NCBI GenBank assembly: GCA_964030475.1
Contig: CAXIPT010000008.1
Location: 3,036,937 to 3,100,936 of the forward strand
Reading direction: 5' to 3'
DNA: 64,000 bases
Source: Tethya wilhelma
Taxonomy: Eukaryota > Porifera > Demospongiae > Tethyida > Tethyidae
The first letter of the stretch is position 1; every line of letters starts with the position of its first letter. A program made the translations under genes and the position numbers. This document shows positions 1 through 9,454 of this stretch, piece after piece. The notes beneath the pieces were generated by a model. It did not search any database and was not told where the DNA came from. It was given only the letters and a program-made list of their open reading frames with translations.

Positions 1-790
1 AAAGGTAAACAAACTGTTAACTACAGTACTCTTTATAGCTATCATGGCCCATCAATGTGAAATTTCAATCACAGTGACACACTATTATACACATTACTTT
101 CTAGAATTGAGAGAGATAACCCTTCTCAAGTGACTTAAGGACTGAGACAGCTGGTCTGCAGCATAAAAATGGTCAACTTTCAACCTCCTCCCTGACAAAA
201 CTCCTAGCTGCAATGTACCAAAAATTGTATTATTTGGGTAGACCATTGTATAAGGAAGCTGGATATCATTAAAAACCACACCCAATAATTAATTAGTAGC
301 CACGTGGTACACGTAAACAAAAGCTGTTGACGGGTAAGTTTTGCAAAAAGCGGTGATGAAGATCCAAGAATTAAGTAAGTTTAACTTGTTAGAAAGTATT
401 CCCTACTTGGTTACTCTAAACTATCAAGAGGAGAAAAGGCTACCATTCTTATGTATTTATTTCATAAAATGTAGTAAAAACAAATAACCACAAGAACTTT
501 TACCAGCTATATCTATCTACAACACAACGGTTTACCTCCTTGAAATATATTTGTTAGATATCCAAAAGGTAAACTTTGAGCACAAAAAACCTAGCTAAAC
601 TGTGGGGCAACATCACCGCCTCTAGCGTTTAGTAATTTGGCTCTAAATAAGTGGGCATAGTACAGGCTCTAACTTGTGCACGCGACGTTCATGTTAAAAT
701 TTGCATAAACATTCCTCATTGAGTGCATTGCGCGTGTGCGCATTTACTCCCAGTCCTTAATGTACATGAGTTTGGCAAGTACATTGTCGA
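1..790. other. No recognisable gene
   Basis: I see no coding exon, RNA gene or strong repeat here. The stretch is AT-rich. From about 650 to 790 it becomes richer in CpG-containing words just before the hAT-derived reading frame at 806, so it may hold that element's 5' leader. That is inference only. Confidence 0.4.
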
Positions 791-805
791 GTGTCTGTGA
801 ATCTG

Positions 806-1386
806 ATGATCATCGATCCACTACCTCACTGGGCTCAGGTACCCACCCCTGCTATATTTAGTCATGAACCAGTAGCAGAATCTCACACTGACAGTCAGGT
901 CACTTCAGACCACCATATGCACGAGCCAAGTTTGTCTGATTCAGCTTCTGATTCTGAGCCACCAATGACCAGCGATAATGATCATGATCATGAACTGGCT
1001 GACACACATGCAGTGAGTGACACTGAGATTGATTTAGGAACACTAGTACAAGCTGCAAATGGTTCAATAGATAAGCTGAAGGAAATGGTGAGAAAGCTCC
1101 CTGATGATCGAAAAAAAAACAGTACCTCTGCTCACATTCAAAACCTTCTCTTAATACTCATCATTTTCATACAGTGACGAAAAGTGGGAGAACATGGAAT
1201 GTCTCTTTCAAGATGAAATGGATGGAAAAGTTCCCTTGGTTGTCCTACAGTACCCTTTTAAGTGGAATAGTGTATCCTATTTCCTCAACAACCAGCTAGA
1301 GGTGAGAGCTTAGGACAGGGGATTCGCATGGGTAACCTTGTGTTGTCACCACATAAATACCCATATACCAAAGCTCTTGTATTCTA
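806..1386 (+). pseudogene. hAT-type transposase pseudogene, N-terminal part (TTF-like zinc finger region)
   Basis: This is the 5' part of a decayed hAT transposase gene of the DUF4371 / ZMYM-like type common in invertebrate genomes. From 806 the frame encodes an acidic Ser/Asp/His-rich leader, then a segment ending GSIDKLKEMVRKLPDDRKK. A nine-A run at 1111-1119 breaks the frame. Coding resumes in another frame with TWNVSFKMKWMEKFPWLSYS, which resembles the WLEKYPWL-type core of TTF zinc fingers. A third frame gives GNLVLSPHKYPYTKAL just before 1386. At least two frameshifts and several stops make it non-functional. The matching downstream half lies at about 4600-5459, and two repeat arrays sit between them, so this looks like one gene split by later insertions. 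Family assignment rests on motif recall, not a search. Confidence 0.6.
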
Positions 1387-1390
1387 GTAT

Positions 1391-2640
1391 GTTATGACAA
1401 GTAAAAAAAACATTGGAAAAGTAATGAGACAGGAATGGCTAAATCGTAAAAAGAACGCAAACAAGATGGAATGACTGTTAGAGTGTGTGGAGAATTCTTC
1501 CTGTATGGGCTGCATTTAGCAATCTCCTTATTGAGTCTCTCATTTTGCCCACAGGAAGAATTCCTTACACACTCTAACAGCCATTCCATCTTGTTTGCGT
1601 TCTTTTTACGATTTAGCCATTCCTGTGTCTCATTACATTTCCAATGTTTCTTTTTACTTGTTTGTTCTCATTTTTCCAAATCACATTTGAGTTGGTATGT
1701 GTAGCTAGCAACTGAGCTAGTAGTCTGGTAAGCCAGACTATTGAACAGCGGGCTGCTGAGCTGGTAAATTGTGTAGCCTGCTTGATGACTGAATCTCAGT
1801 CATTTGGACGCAAGAGCTGTATCATAAGATTTACTTGCCTTTCTATATGTTACAATTAAAAAAACATTGGAAATGTAATGAGACACAGGAATGGCTAAAT
1901 CTTAAAAAGAACGCAAACAAGATGGAATGGCTGTTAGAGTCTGTGCAGAATTCTTCCTGTATGGGCTGCATTTAACAATCTCCTTATTGAGTCTCTCGTT
2001 TTGCCCACAGGAAGAATTCCTTACACACTCTAACAGCCATTTTTACGATTTAGCCATTCCTGTGTCTCATTACATTTCCAATGTTTTTTTTACTTGTTTG
2101 TTCTCATTTTTCCATAATTCTACAAATTACATTTGAGTTGGTGTGTGTAGAGCTAATAAATAGTCTGGCAAGCCAGACTCACTAAGCCAGCAGCGGGCTG
2201 CTGAGCTGGGAAGTTGTGTAGGGGCCTGCTTGATACTGAAGTGAAACACACATCTCAGCCTCATTTGGAGGCAGGAGCTGTATCATAAGATTTACTTGCC
2301 TTTCTATATGTTATGACAAGAATAAAAAACATTGAAATGTAATGAGACACAGGAATGGCCAAATCATAAAAAAGAAAGCAAACAAGTGGAATAGCTGTTA
2401 GAGTGTGTGCAGAATCCTTCTATGGGCTGCATGTAATAGTCTTTTTACTGTGTCAAGTCCTTCATTTCGCCCACAGGAAGAATTCTTTTCACACTCTAAC
2501 AGCCATTCCACTTGTTTGCTTTCTTTTTTTATGATTTGGCCATTCCTGTGTCTCATTACATTTCAATGTTTTTTATTCTTGTTTGCTCTAATTTTTTCAC
2601 AATTCTATCAATGAGTTTGTGCCTTGTGTATGAGTGTGTG
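1391..2640. repeat. Tandem array of three family-A foldback units
   Basis: A unit of about 460 bases repeats from 1391, 1850 and 2313. Each holds a foldback element (1398-1661, 1853-2098, 2320-2582) with arms of roughly 100 bases. One arm reads from ACATTGGAAATGTAATGAGAC to GAATTCTTCCTG and its inverse follows, with a centre of about 70 bases. A spacer of about 200 bases, including AGTCTGG..CCAGACT and CAGCGGGCTGCTGAGCTGG, is repeated with each unit. The same foldback recurs singly elsewhere in the window, so it is mobile, and the array arose by tandem duplication after insertion into the hAT gene. Confidence 0.75.
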
Positions 2641-2699
2641 TGTCCGACTGAATGCTGAAATGTGTGCGGATGATACATGATATCCTAGCTGCTAGCTTC

Positions 2700-4525
2700 A
2701 ACTGAATTTGCAGGACCTGGGATCACTGCAGGTGGAGTAGTGGCATCACAAATCTTTGTTGCCTTCAGCGCTAAGTTGCTTATTCAATAGTAGCAAGATA
2801 GTTATTGAAGAAAGGTAGAGTTCAGCCAGAGCTCTGGAGTTCTGCACTAGTCAGGTAAGCTGTGAATTCCAAATAACGCACACTTGCCTATGTGGAAAGG
2901 GTCGTCAACTTGAATTCCCCCGTATTCATGAATAATGCATGAGTTTAGAAATTAATGGCGCCCATATGGAGAAGGCGCTTTCTGCTAGCGACTGGACGAG
3001 AGACATGAAAAACCGTTGGTAAAAGCGACTGAAGACAAAGATACCAAGTTTATTCGTTCAAGAATCAGCTTCTGAAAGCGAGCGATCTCTGAGAAAAGCC
3101 TTGCCAACATAGAAGAATAAGAAGAAGAAGAAGAAGAAGAAGATGGAGAAAATTGAAGGTTTGGCATAGTTTAGTTTGGTACTTTAGCGATGGTTTTAGG
3201 CCATGTTTTTAGGCTTGTTAGAAAGAGAATGAGCTAAATAGCAGCTTGAGAAGCCTTTTAGTGCCAAGCGCTCAGTTTTTGCAGAGTTATTCGCGTGAAT
3301 ATTTGTATTGCACTAATGGGGCATCCGTGCCATTCGTGTGTACTGTACTGGGAATAATCAAAGTCCTGATTCATCTCTTAAGAAGAGCAACGAGGTAAAA
3401 TAGTTCCAGGCAACTTCAGTGCAATTCCAAATAACGCACACTTTTGTGTGTGGAAAGGGTCGTCAATTAGAATTTTCTAGGAGCTAATGAATTATGCATG
3501 AGTGTAGATATTAATGGCGGCAATAGAAAGGAGGTGCTCTTTTGCCTTGTATCTAGCTACTCAATGAGAGACGCTAAAAACCGATGGCAAAAGCGACTGT
3601 ACCGAAAGAAACCAAGTTCGTTCGTTCAAGAATCAGCTTCTAAAAGTGAATAGTCTCTGAGAAAAGTTGAGCCAAGAAAGAAAAAGAAGAAGAAGAAGAA
3701 GAAGATGGAGAAAATTGGAGGTTTGGCATATTTGTGTTTGTTACTTTAGCGATGGTTTAGGCCATATTTTTGGGCTCATTAGAAAGAGAAAGAGCTAAAT
3801 AGTAGCTTGAAAAGCTTTTTAGTGCTAAGCACTTAGTTTTTGCAGAGTTACTCGCGTGAATATTTGTATTGTGCTAATGGGCCATCCGTGCCAATCCTGT
3901 GTACCCAGTACTACCGTACTGGGAATGATAATCAAAGTCCTAATTCATCTCTTAAAAAGAGCAAGAGCATCCAGGTATCACAAAATAGTTCCAGGCAACT
4001 CGCATTTATTATAAATTCCAAATAACGCACACTTTGTGTTTGGAAAGGGTCATCAACTCAAATTATCTAGAAGCTAATGAATTATGCATGAGTGTAGAAA
4101 TTAATGGCGGCCATATGGAGGAGGTGCTTTTCGCCTTGTATCTGGCTACTCAATGAGAGGTGCTAAAAACCGATGGCAAAAGCGATTGAAGACAAAGAAA
4201 CCAACTTCATCTGTTCAAGAATCAGCTTCTAAAAGTGAATGGTCTTTGAGATATGGTGTGAGAAGATAGAAGAAGAATAAGAAGAAGAATAAGAAGAAGA
4301 TGGAGAAAATTGGAGCTTTGGCAAATTGTAGTTTGGTACTTTAGCAATGGTTTTAGGCCATGTTTTTTGGCTCATTAGAAAGGGAAAGAGCTAAATAGTA
4401 GCTTAAGAAGCCTTTTAGTGCCAGCCGCTCAGTTTTTGCAGAGTTATTTATGTGAATATTTGTATTGCGCTAATGGGCCATCCGTGCCATTCCTGTGTAC
4501 CCAGTACTACCGTACTGGGAATAAT
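2700..4525 (+). repeat. Tandem array of three family-B elements
   Basis: Three copies begin near 2870, 3424 and 4016 at the shared word TCCAAATAACGCACAC. Each ends at a short palindrome of the CCCAGTACNNNNGTACTGGG type. Each carries TTAATGGCGGCCATATGGA, a (GAA)n run of 20-40 bases, ACTTTAGCGATGGTTTTAGG, and GGGCCATCCGTGCCATTCC near the right end. Between copies lies a shared linker containing CTCTTAAGAAGAGCAA. Orientation here is called plus. Individual copies contain short Ser-rich or Lys-rich frames made by the GAA run, which I do not regard as genes. Family B also forms the ends of the P2RX7_C-bearing element at 31.08-32.29 kb. Confidence 0.75.
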
Positions 4526-4599
4526 ACTGAAATGCATCTCAGCAAGCAGACCTTTTCTTGCATAATAATGATAAACCAAACCATCGTGTAGATATACAG

Positions 4600-5459
4600 T
4601 TGATGGCGAAATGAGAGCATCAAGCTAGTGAGAATAGGCATATTCTTACTCAAATCATTTTAGCAGTGGAATTTTTGGCAAAGCAAGGTCTACCTTTTAG
4701 AGGCTACCGTGATGACAAGGTTGATTTTTCTGTACATGACATCAACCGGGGAAATTTTGTGGCCACATTACAACTGATGGCGAAATCTGATGCCATTCTG
4801 AATAAGTATCTCTTAATTGCAAAAAAGAATGCAAAATACACTAGCAAAACAATTCAGAATGAGGATATGCCTGCAAAAATCAGGGAAAAGCTTACTAAGG
4901 AAGAAAATGCCTTTCACAGTAATAGCTGATGAGACTATAGATCGTTATTCAAATATGAAACTCCTGTCCGTTTGCTTACGATTTGTAGTTTTATCAACAC
5001 CAAATATGCCCATATCAGTGAATGCCTCTTGTCTTTTGTCAATTTAGACAGATGTAATGCTGAATAAATTTCTAGAAATATTATGACAACAATTTCTGCT
5101 CCTTTAGTTTCTTTGGATCCACACAACATTCGAGGTCAGGCATATGATGGCGCTTTAGTCATGTCATCAGAGATAGCCTGCGTCCAAGCAACAATTAAGG
5201 AAGTCAGCTCAAAAGCCCTGTTTACACATTGCTATTCTCACTGTCTTAATGTAGCAATTGCTGTGTACAGGAGGTGAGGAATCTTATCTCAGTAATCAAC
5301 AAAACTCATCTTTTTCTAGCAAAGCGCCAGAGATTGTTTGAGCTGACAATCAAAGAGTTTTTACCATCCTCCTCACATAGTAAGCTTCCTGGGCTCTGCA
5401 AAACAAGATGGGTGGAGAGGCACACATGCTTTGAGGTGTTTCTAGATATGTACAAGTAG
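4600..5459 (+). pseudogene. hAT-type transposase pseudogene, DUF4371-like middle part
   Basis: This is the continuation of the broken gene that begins at 806. About 4629-4930 encodes ENRHILTQIILAVEFLAKQG, then GLPFRGYRDD, NFVATLQLMAKSDAILNKYL and KYTSKTIQNE, which are hallmark strings of DUF4371 hAT transposases (52 kDa repressor / ZMYM-like). The frame then shifts: IADETIDRYSNMKLLSVCLRF follows, giving the first catalytic-region Asp. After another shift come GQAYDGALVMS and HCYSHCLNVAI (about 5134-5256), then KTRWVERHTCFEVFLDMYK up to 5459. Reading stops where a family-H repeat begins. The C-terminal dimerisation domain is not seen. Multiple frame changes mean no product. Confidence 0.7.
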
Positions 5460-5750
5460 TAAAAATTTTTAAAAAATAAGCAGTGTAGGAATGGGCAGTG
5501 CTGTAAAAAGCGTTGGAACAAGGAATGGTCTCAATTTCGGCACATGACTACTTCATTTTCATTTTTGATCCCTCATAGCTAATTGTTGTAAATGGTTCAA
5601 ANGATAGAGAATGAGTTAACAGTAGCTTTATGTAAGCTTTTTGTAGAGTATATAGTTCTTGCAGACTGAGTTACTAGCGTATTGCAGTTATGGACCATCT
5701 GTGCCAATCCTGTACTACAGTAACCGTACTGGGGTGGTACTGGTTACATG
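5455..5750. repeat. Family-H repeat plus family-B remnant
   Basis: 5455-5590 holds AGTAGTAAAAATTTTT, GTGTAGGAATGGGCAGTGCT and GCACATGACTACTTCATTTTC. These match in either orientation near 21850-21960, 50045-50150 and 62820-63230. An ambiguous base lies at 5602. From about 5605 to 5750 a degenerate right end of family B follows (GGACCATCTGTGCCAATCC, then CCGTACTGGG). These insertions truncate the hAT pseudogene. Confidence 0.55.
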
Positions 5751-6058
5751 GGAATGACCCATGAGCGCGCATTACAAATATACACCGGCCCTTATGCTTA
5801 ACAGAAAGAGAATATGCTTAAGTTTTCAAAATCTTTTATTGTCAGTTTTTATTCCTAGTATGGTAATAAAGGAACGGCAGGCAATTTCCATTAGCATAAT
5901 ACTAATATTCATACTAATAATTTCCCATAAACTAAATTGATTGGCACTATAAAGCTTACACAGCTACAATTTCTTCTTACAACAAATTCAGTGAAATGCC
6001 TAGGAACGATAATGTTTGAAAATTAAAAAAAAAAATGATCAGGACTCTTTCAGAAAGG

Positions 6059-6127
6059 TCATAGGTCAAATTTAAGTAGTAGTAGTTCTCCCACCACTTG
6101 AGCAGATGAAGCCAGCTGATACTTTAT
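6059..6127 (-). CDS. Possible terminal exon of the SENP-like gene
   Basis: A good acceptor (TACCTTTCAG) precedes 23 phase-0 codons ending in TGA; the peptide ends VVGELLLLKFDL. The last SENP exon I am confident of (7317-7385) also ends in phase 0, so a terminal exon should lie downstream on this strand. The peptide does not clearly match the family's W/KR-rich C-terminus and another exon would have to intervene. This is weak. Confidence 0.18.
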   Translation of the reverse strand: MKYQLASSAQVVGELLLLKFDL

Positions 6128-6473
6128 CTGAAAGGTAAAAATGATACTAAACAACAGTCCTAACAAACATATATCAGAAAAATATGGCTGTATCAATGCT
6201 AAGCTGTAGAGCAAAATCTCTGAAAAAGCTTGATTTTTGGATGCCCATTACTTAGAAGCCATAGAGGTAAAGGACCTAATACTTTATACTGAATAATGTC
6301 TTATTACACACTACAACTGTACCAAGTTTGGTGGAATTTCAAGGAGGTCACTTGTGAAATGTTGTTTAATTGAAATGGAATGACCCTAATGTCATTAGCA
6401 ATAGATAAAATGTTAAGGTTGAAGTAATAAGAATCTGGCTTCAGGAGTGGCTAAAGATGTTTATTTTGTAGCA

Positions 6474-6672
6474 AAGATTGATGCTAACGGCCCCATAGCG
6501 ACGGCTTAAGGCCGTGTTTTTGTGCTCATTAGAAAGAGAAAGAGCTAAATAGTAGCTTAAGAAGCCTTTTAGTGCCAAGCGCTCAGTTTTTGCACAGTAT
6601 TTACGTGAATTAGTATTGCACTAATGGGCCATCTGTGCCATTCCTATGTACCCAGTACTATCGTACTGGGAA
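6474..6672 (+). repeat. Family-B right-end fragment
   Basis: The segment from GCGACGGCTTAAGGCC through GGGCCATCTGTGCCATTCC to the terminal CCCAGTACTATCGTACTGGG matches the right third of family B. The left part, with the ACGCACAC end and the GAA run, is missing. Confidence 0.7.
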
Positions 6673-7316
6673 TATTGCTATGGCACCAAGGGTTAGGCAA
6701 CTTGGTGCCTTTTGTTATTCTAGTGTATAAACTCTTCAAAAAAGTTAGCTAAGACTTAAAAAGTGTTTTGCAGCTTCCCTAGAATAAGATTTCTTACTTT
6801 ATATACCTAAGCATAATCATATTGTATTGTGTCAAAGGGGCAGGTGGCCCATTCCTACTAGTGTACGTATGATTATTGGCCACCATCAATTTCCAACACG
6901 ATTTCTGTTTGCTAGTGGTGCTGCTACGTAAAGTTTAATACCATAAGATAGCTGGTGGTGCAGATTTGAAATACTGTCTCCTCACCTGCAAGCTATGCCT
7001 TTAAGTTGTGGCCAAAAAATCTATAATTTGAAAAACTATCAAATTTCAGACAGGAACTCAAAAAACTCTGAAACTTAAGCTTAATTTAGCTACAAAATCT
7101 GGAAATCAAAAATTCAATCTTCCTGCTACAGATATCCCAAAAGGGGTCCTGATTGCACATGGCACCATTTCAAACAAAGCTGTCATAATCATCGAGATTG
7201 AGTGATCAATAATTGGCCACAAATTATCACATTTTTTACTTAATTCTACAATATGCGAGTGAGTTTTGAGGTTATAGGCAATGCTAGGGCATGCTAACAG
7301 TGATAGGTAAACTTAC

Positions 7317-7385
7317 AAATAACAGGCTTTCTACAAACTGCAAAACAAAAATGCCACAATCAGATGAGTTGTCTTGAAGTGGAAC
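7317..7385 (-). CDS. SENP-like exon with catalytic Cys box
   Basis: Acceptor CTTTCTTCAG and donor GTAAGT bracket 23 codons in phase 0/0: VPLQDNSSDCGIFVLQFVES and three more residues. This is the Ulp1-family cysteine box (Q-D-N-x-S-D-C-G-x-(Y/F)-(V/L)-L-Q-(Y/F)-V-E-S), closest to SENP6/7. The nucleophile Cys codon is at 7356-7358, and the preceding Gln of the oxyanion hole is present. It joins in frame to 7719-7800. Confidence 0.9.
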
Positions 7386-9423
7386 CTGAAGAAAGTAACA
7401 AATACATTAAATTGGGTACGTAAAACTAGTAATTTCTGCAAAGGTTAGCAAAAAATAAAGGAAAGCTAAAAATTAATGCATACTAAAAACAGTAAATACT
7501 CAAGTTCAAACTAACAGTAGAAAGCCTATAAACTAACAACAGTACTACAATAATATCTTGAACATCAGCTAGGGTCAGAAAAATAAAACTACATCAAAAT
7601 TTATCTTTGCATAATTTTCGGAAAGGAAGGTCAACACTAAAATGAAACAACAATTCCTTAGAGTCAGATTTATGCCAGATACATCAATACTTAAAAATAC
7701 AAAAAAAATTTAGTTTACCTTTGGATATCTAATTGGAAGACTGTCAAATTTCTTTTCAACATGAGTAGGTTTCTTGAGCTTCCATTCCATTGTTAAGTAG
7801 CTGAAGTAATTTAACACTTATCACTGTATATTCATGAGTAAAATTAATAATTATAAGGCAATTGAAATACAAGGGTTAGTGTAAACTTTGACAATGGAAT
7901 GAACTATGGACTGCCGTGATTATTTATGAGCACGCGTAGTTATTTTAGTGGGGAGCAAACCGCAACTTGTGCAAAACCGTTGGCATGATTTTTTCGCGTC
8001 AGTTTTTTTCCAAAGTATTCCGCGTGTGACCGTATAAAGTGGCTCTTTTTAACAGGATTGTATGTGGGCAGGGCCAGATCTAAAAAGAAATTTGACAGCA
8101 CGTTCAACGACAGAGAAACGGCAGTTTTTGTCTTTACTTCTGCTGCAGAATCACGACAAGAAGTAAGTTTGAGCTACCATTTTTTTCAAACTATAAGAAA
8201 GAGAAGCCAACCGAATAGATCTGGCCCTGCAGACAGTTGGAAATAAGCGTCTAATGCTTCCATACTCGATCTAGAACGTTGCCTCTTGAAATAAACTGAC
8301 GCCGAAAAATTTTGGCTACTCTTTCTGCTGGTATCTCTGAGCGTAGTAAGCCTGCTGAGGTTGTCTTTTCGCTGTTTAGGCCTGAAAGTTAAAAAGAATA
8401 ACTGTCTAAGCTGTTGTTTAAAATTTGGCAGGGAATTGCTGCAGTGATTTGCCAAAAAGAAACTTTTTATTCTTGCTCATTAAATATTCATAACAGAATG
8501 TACCCCGTAACCTTAACCTACCTGAGCAGTTTATATTGCATGATTCAAAATCAGATTTATCAATAATTAAAAAACATATGACATACCTACGAATTCTTCT
8601 GCATGCAGCAGGTCTTTTAATACCCAATGAATCCAGCACCATCACACAAGGACTATATAAGAGTTAATAATAGTATAGAAAGTAAAATAACTGTATTGAT
8701 ACTATTCCTTAGTCCCTTTCCCGTGAGAACCTAACTAAGTTATACTTGATTCCATAGCTTCCATTCCTTTTTTTTTATTCATACATTATCAGAGAGTGTT
8801 TAGCCTGGCTCAGTTGTTAATCAAAGGGAGTCTTGCGAGTAAAAATTACACATCACTTTGTTACACTAAAATGATCTGCTAAGAGTGCTGATTTTATGTT
8901 ATAAAGTCCAATAATTATGAAGAATATTTGACTGCAAAATAGCATACATATCCTAAGTGCATGGGTAGGGTGTTTGCTGATGTCAGAGTGAGAGCTGCAT
9001 GTACACTAACTAAGTACTAGCTATAATTAGTAGAGGTGAATTGATGAGTAAAGTGTCTAATTCAGGAGTCTCTGAAGGTAGTCTAGGCTTTCTCAGCTTT
9101 TATCTTGCTTTGAGGAGCCCTCTTAGTGATCTACATTCAACTAGCTATTACTCAGTCTTCTTTTTTCTATTTAGCCTTGTTTCCTAGGTTATTTCAAGGT
9201 GATATGAGCCATATCATACTTCCTAGAGGGCAAAAGGATGATATGGCTCATATCATACTTCCCTCAGGCAATGGTTTTAGCCAATGAGAATGAAGGATTG
9301 TCAAATTTTGCTGAATATTGTTCCTTCATTATAACAGCTTACTAAACTGCTAAATATAACTTTTTTTTCACTGGAATACAAAATACTTTTTTTGTATGAA
9401 ATACAATGCCATTCATACTTAAA

Positions 9424-9454
<31 letters not shown>

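Noticed and set aside
1392..2614. Several similar frames of 60-77 residues in both strands
   Set aside because: They repeat because the family-A foldback repeats; they contain no domain and end at random stops.
2985..3167. Poly-Ser minus-strand reading frame
   Set aside because: It is made by the (GAA)n run inside a family-B repeat and has no conserved context.
1391..4525. CRISPR-like array
   Set aside because: Units are about 460-590 bases with mobile-element structure; there are no short repeats with unique spacers, and the DNA is eukaryotic.
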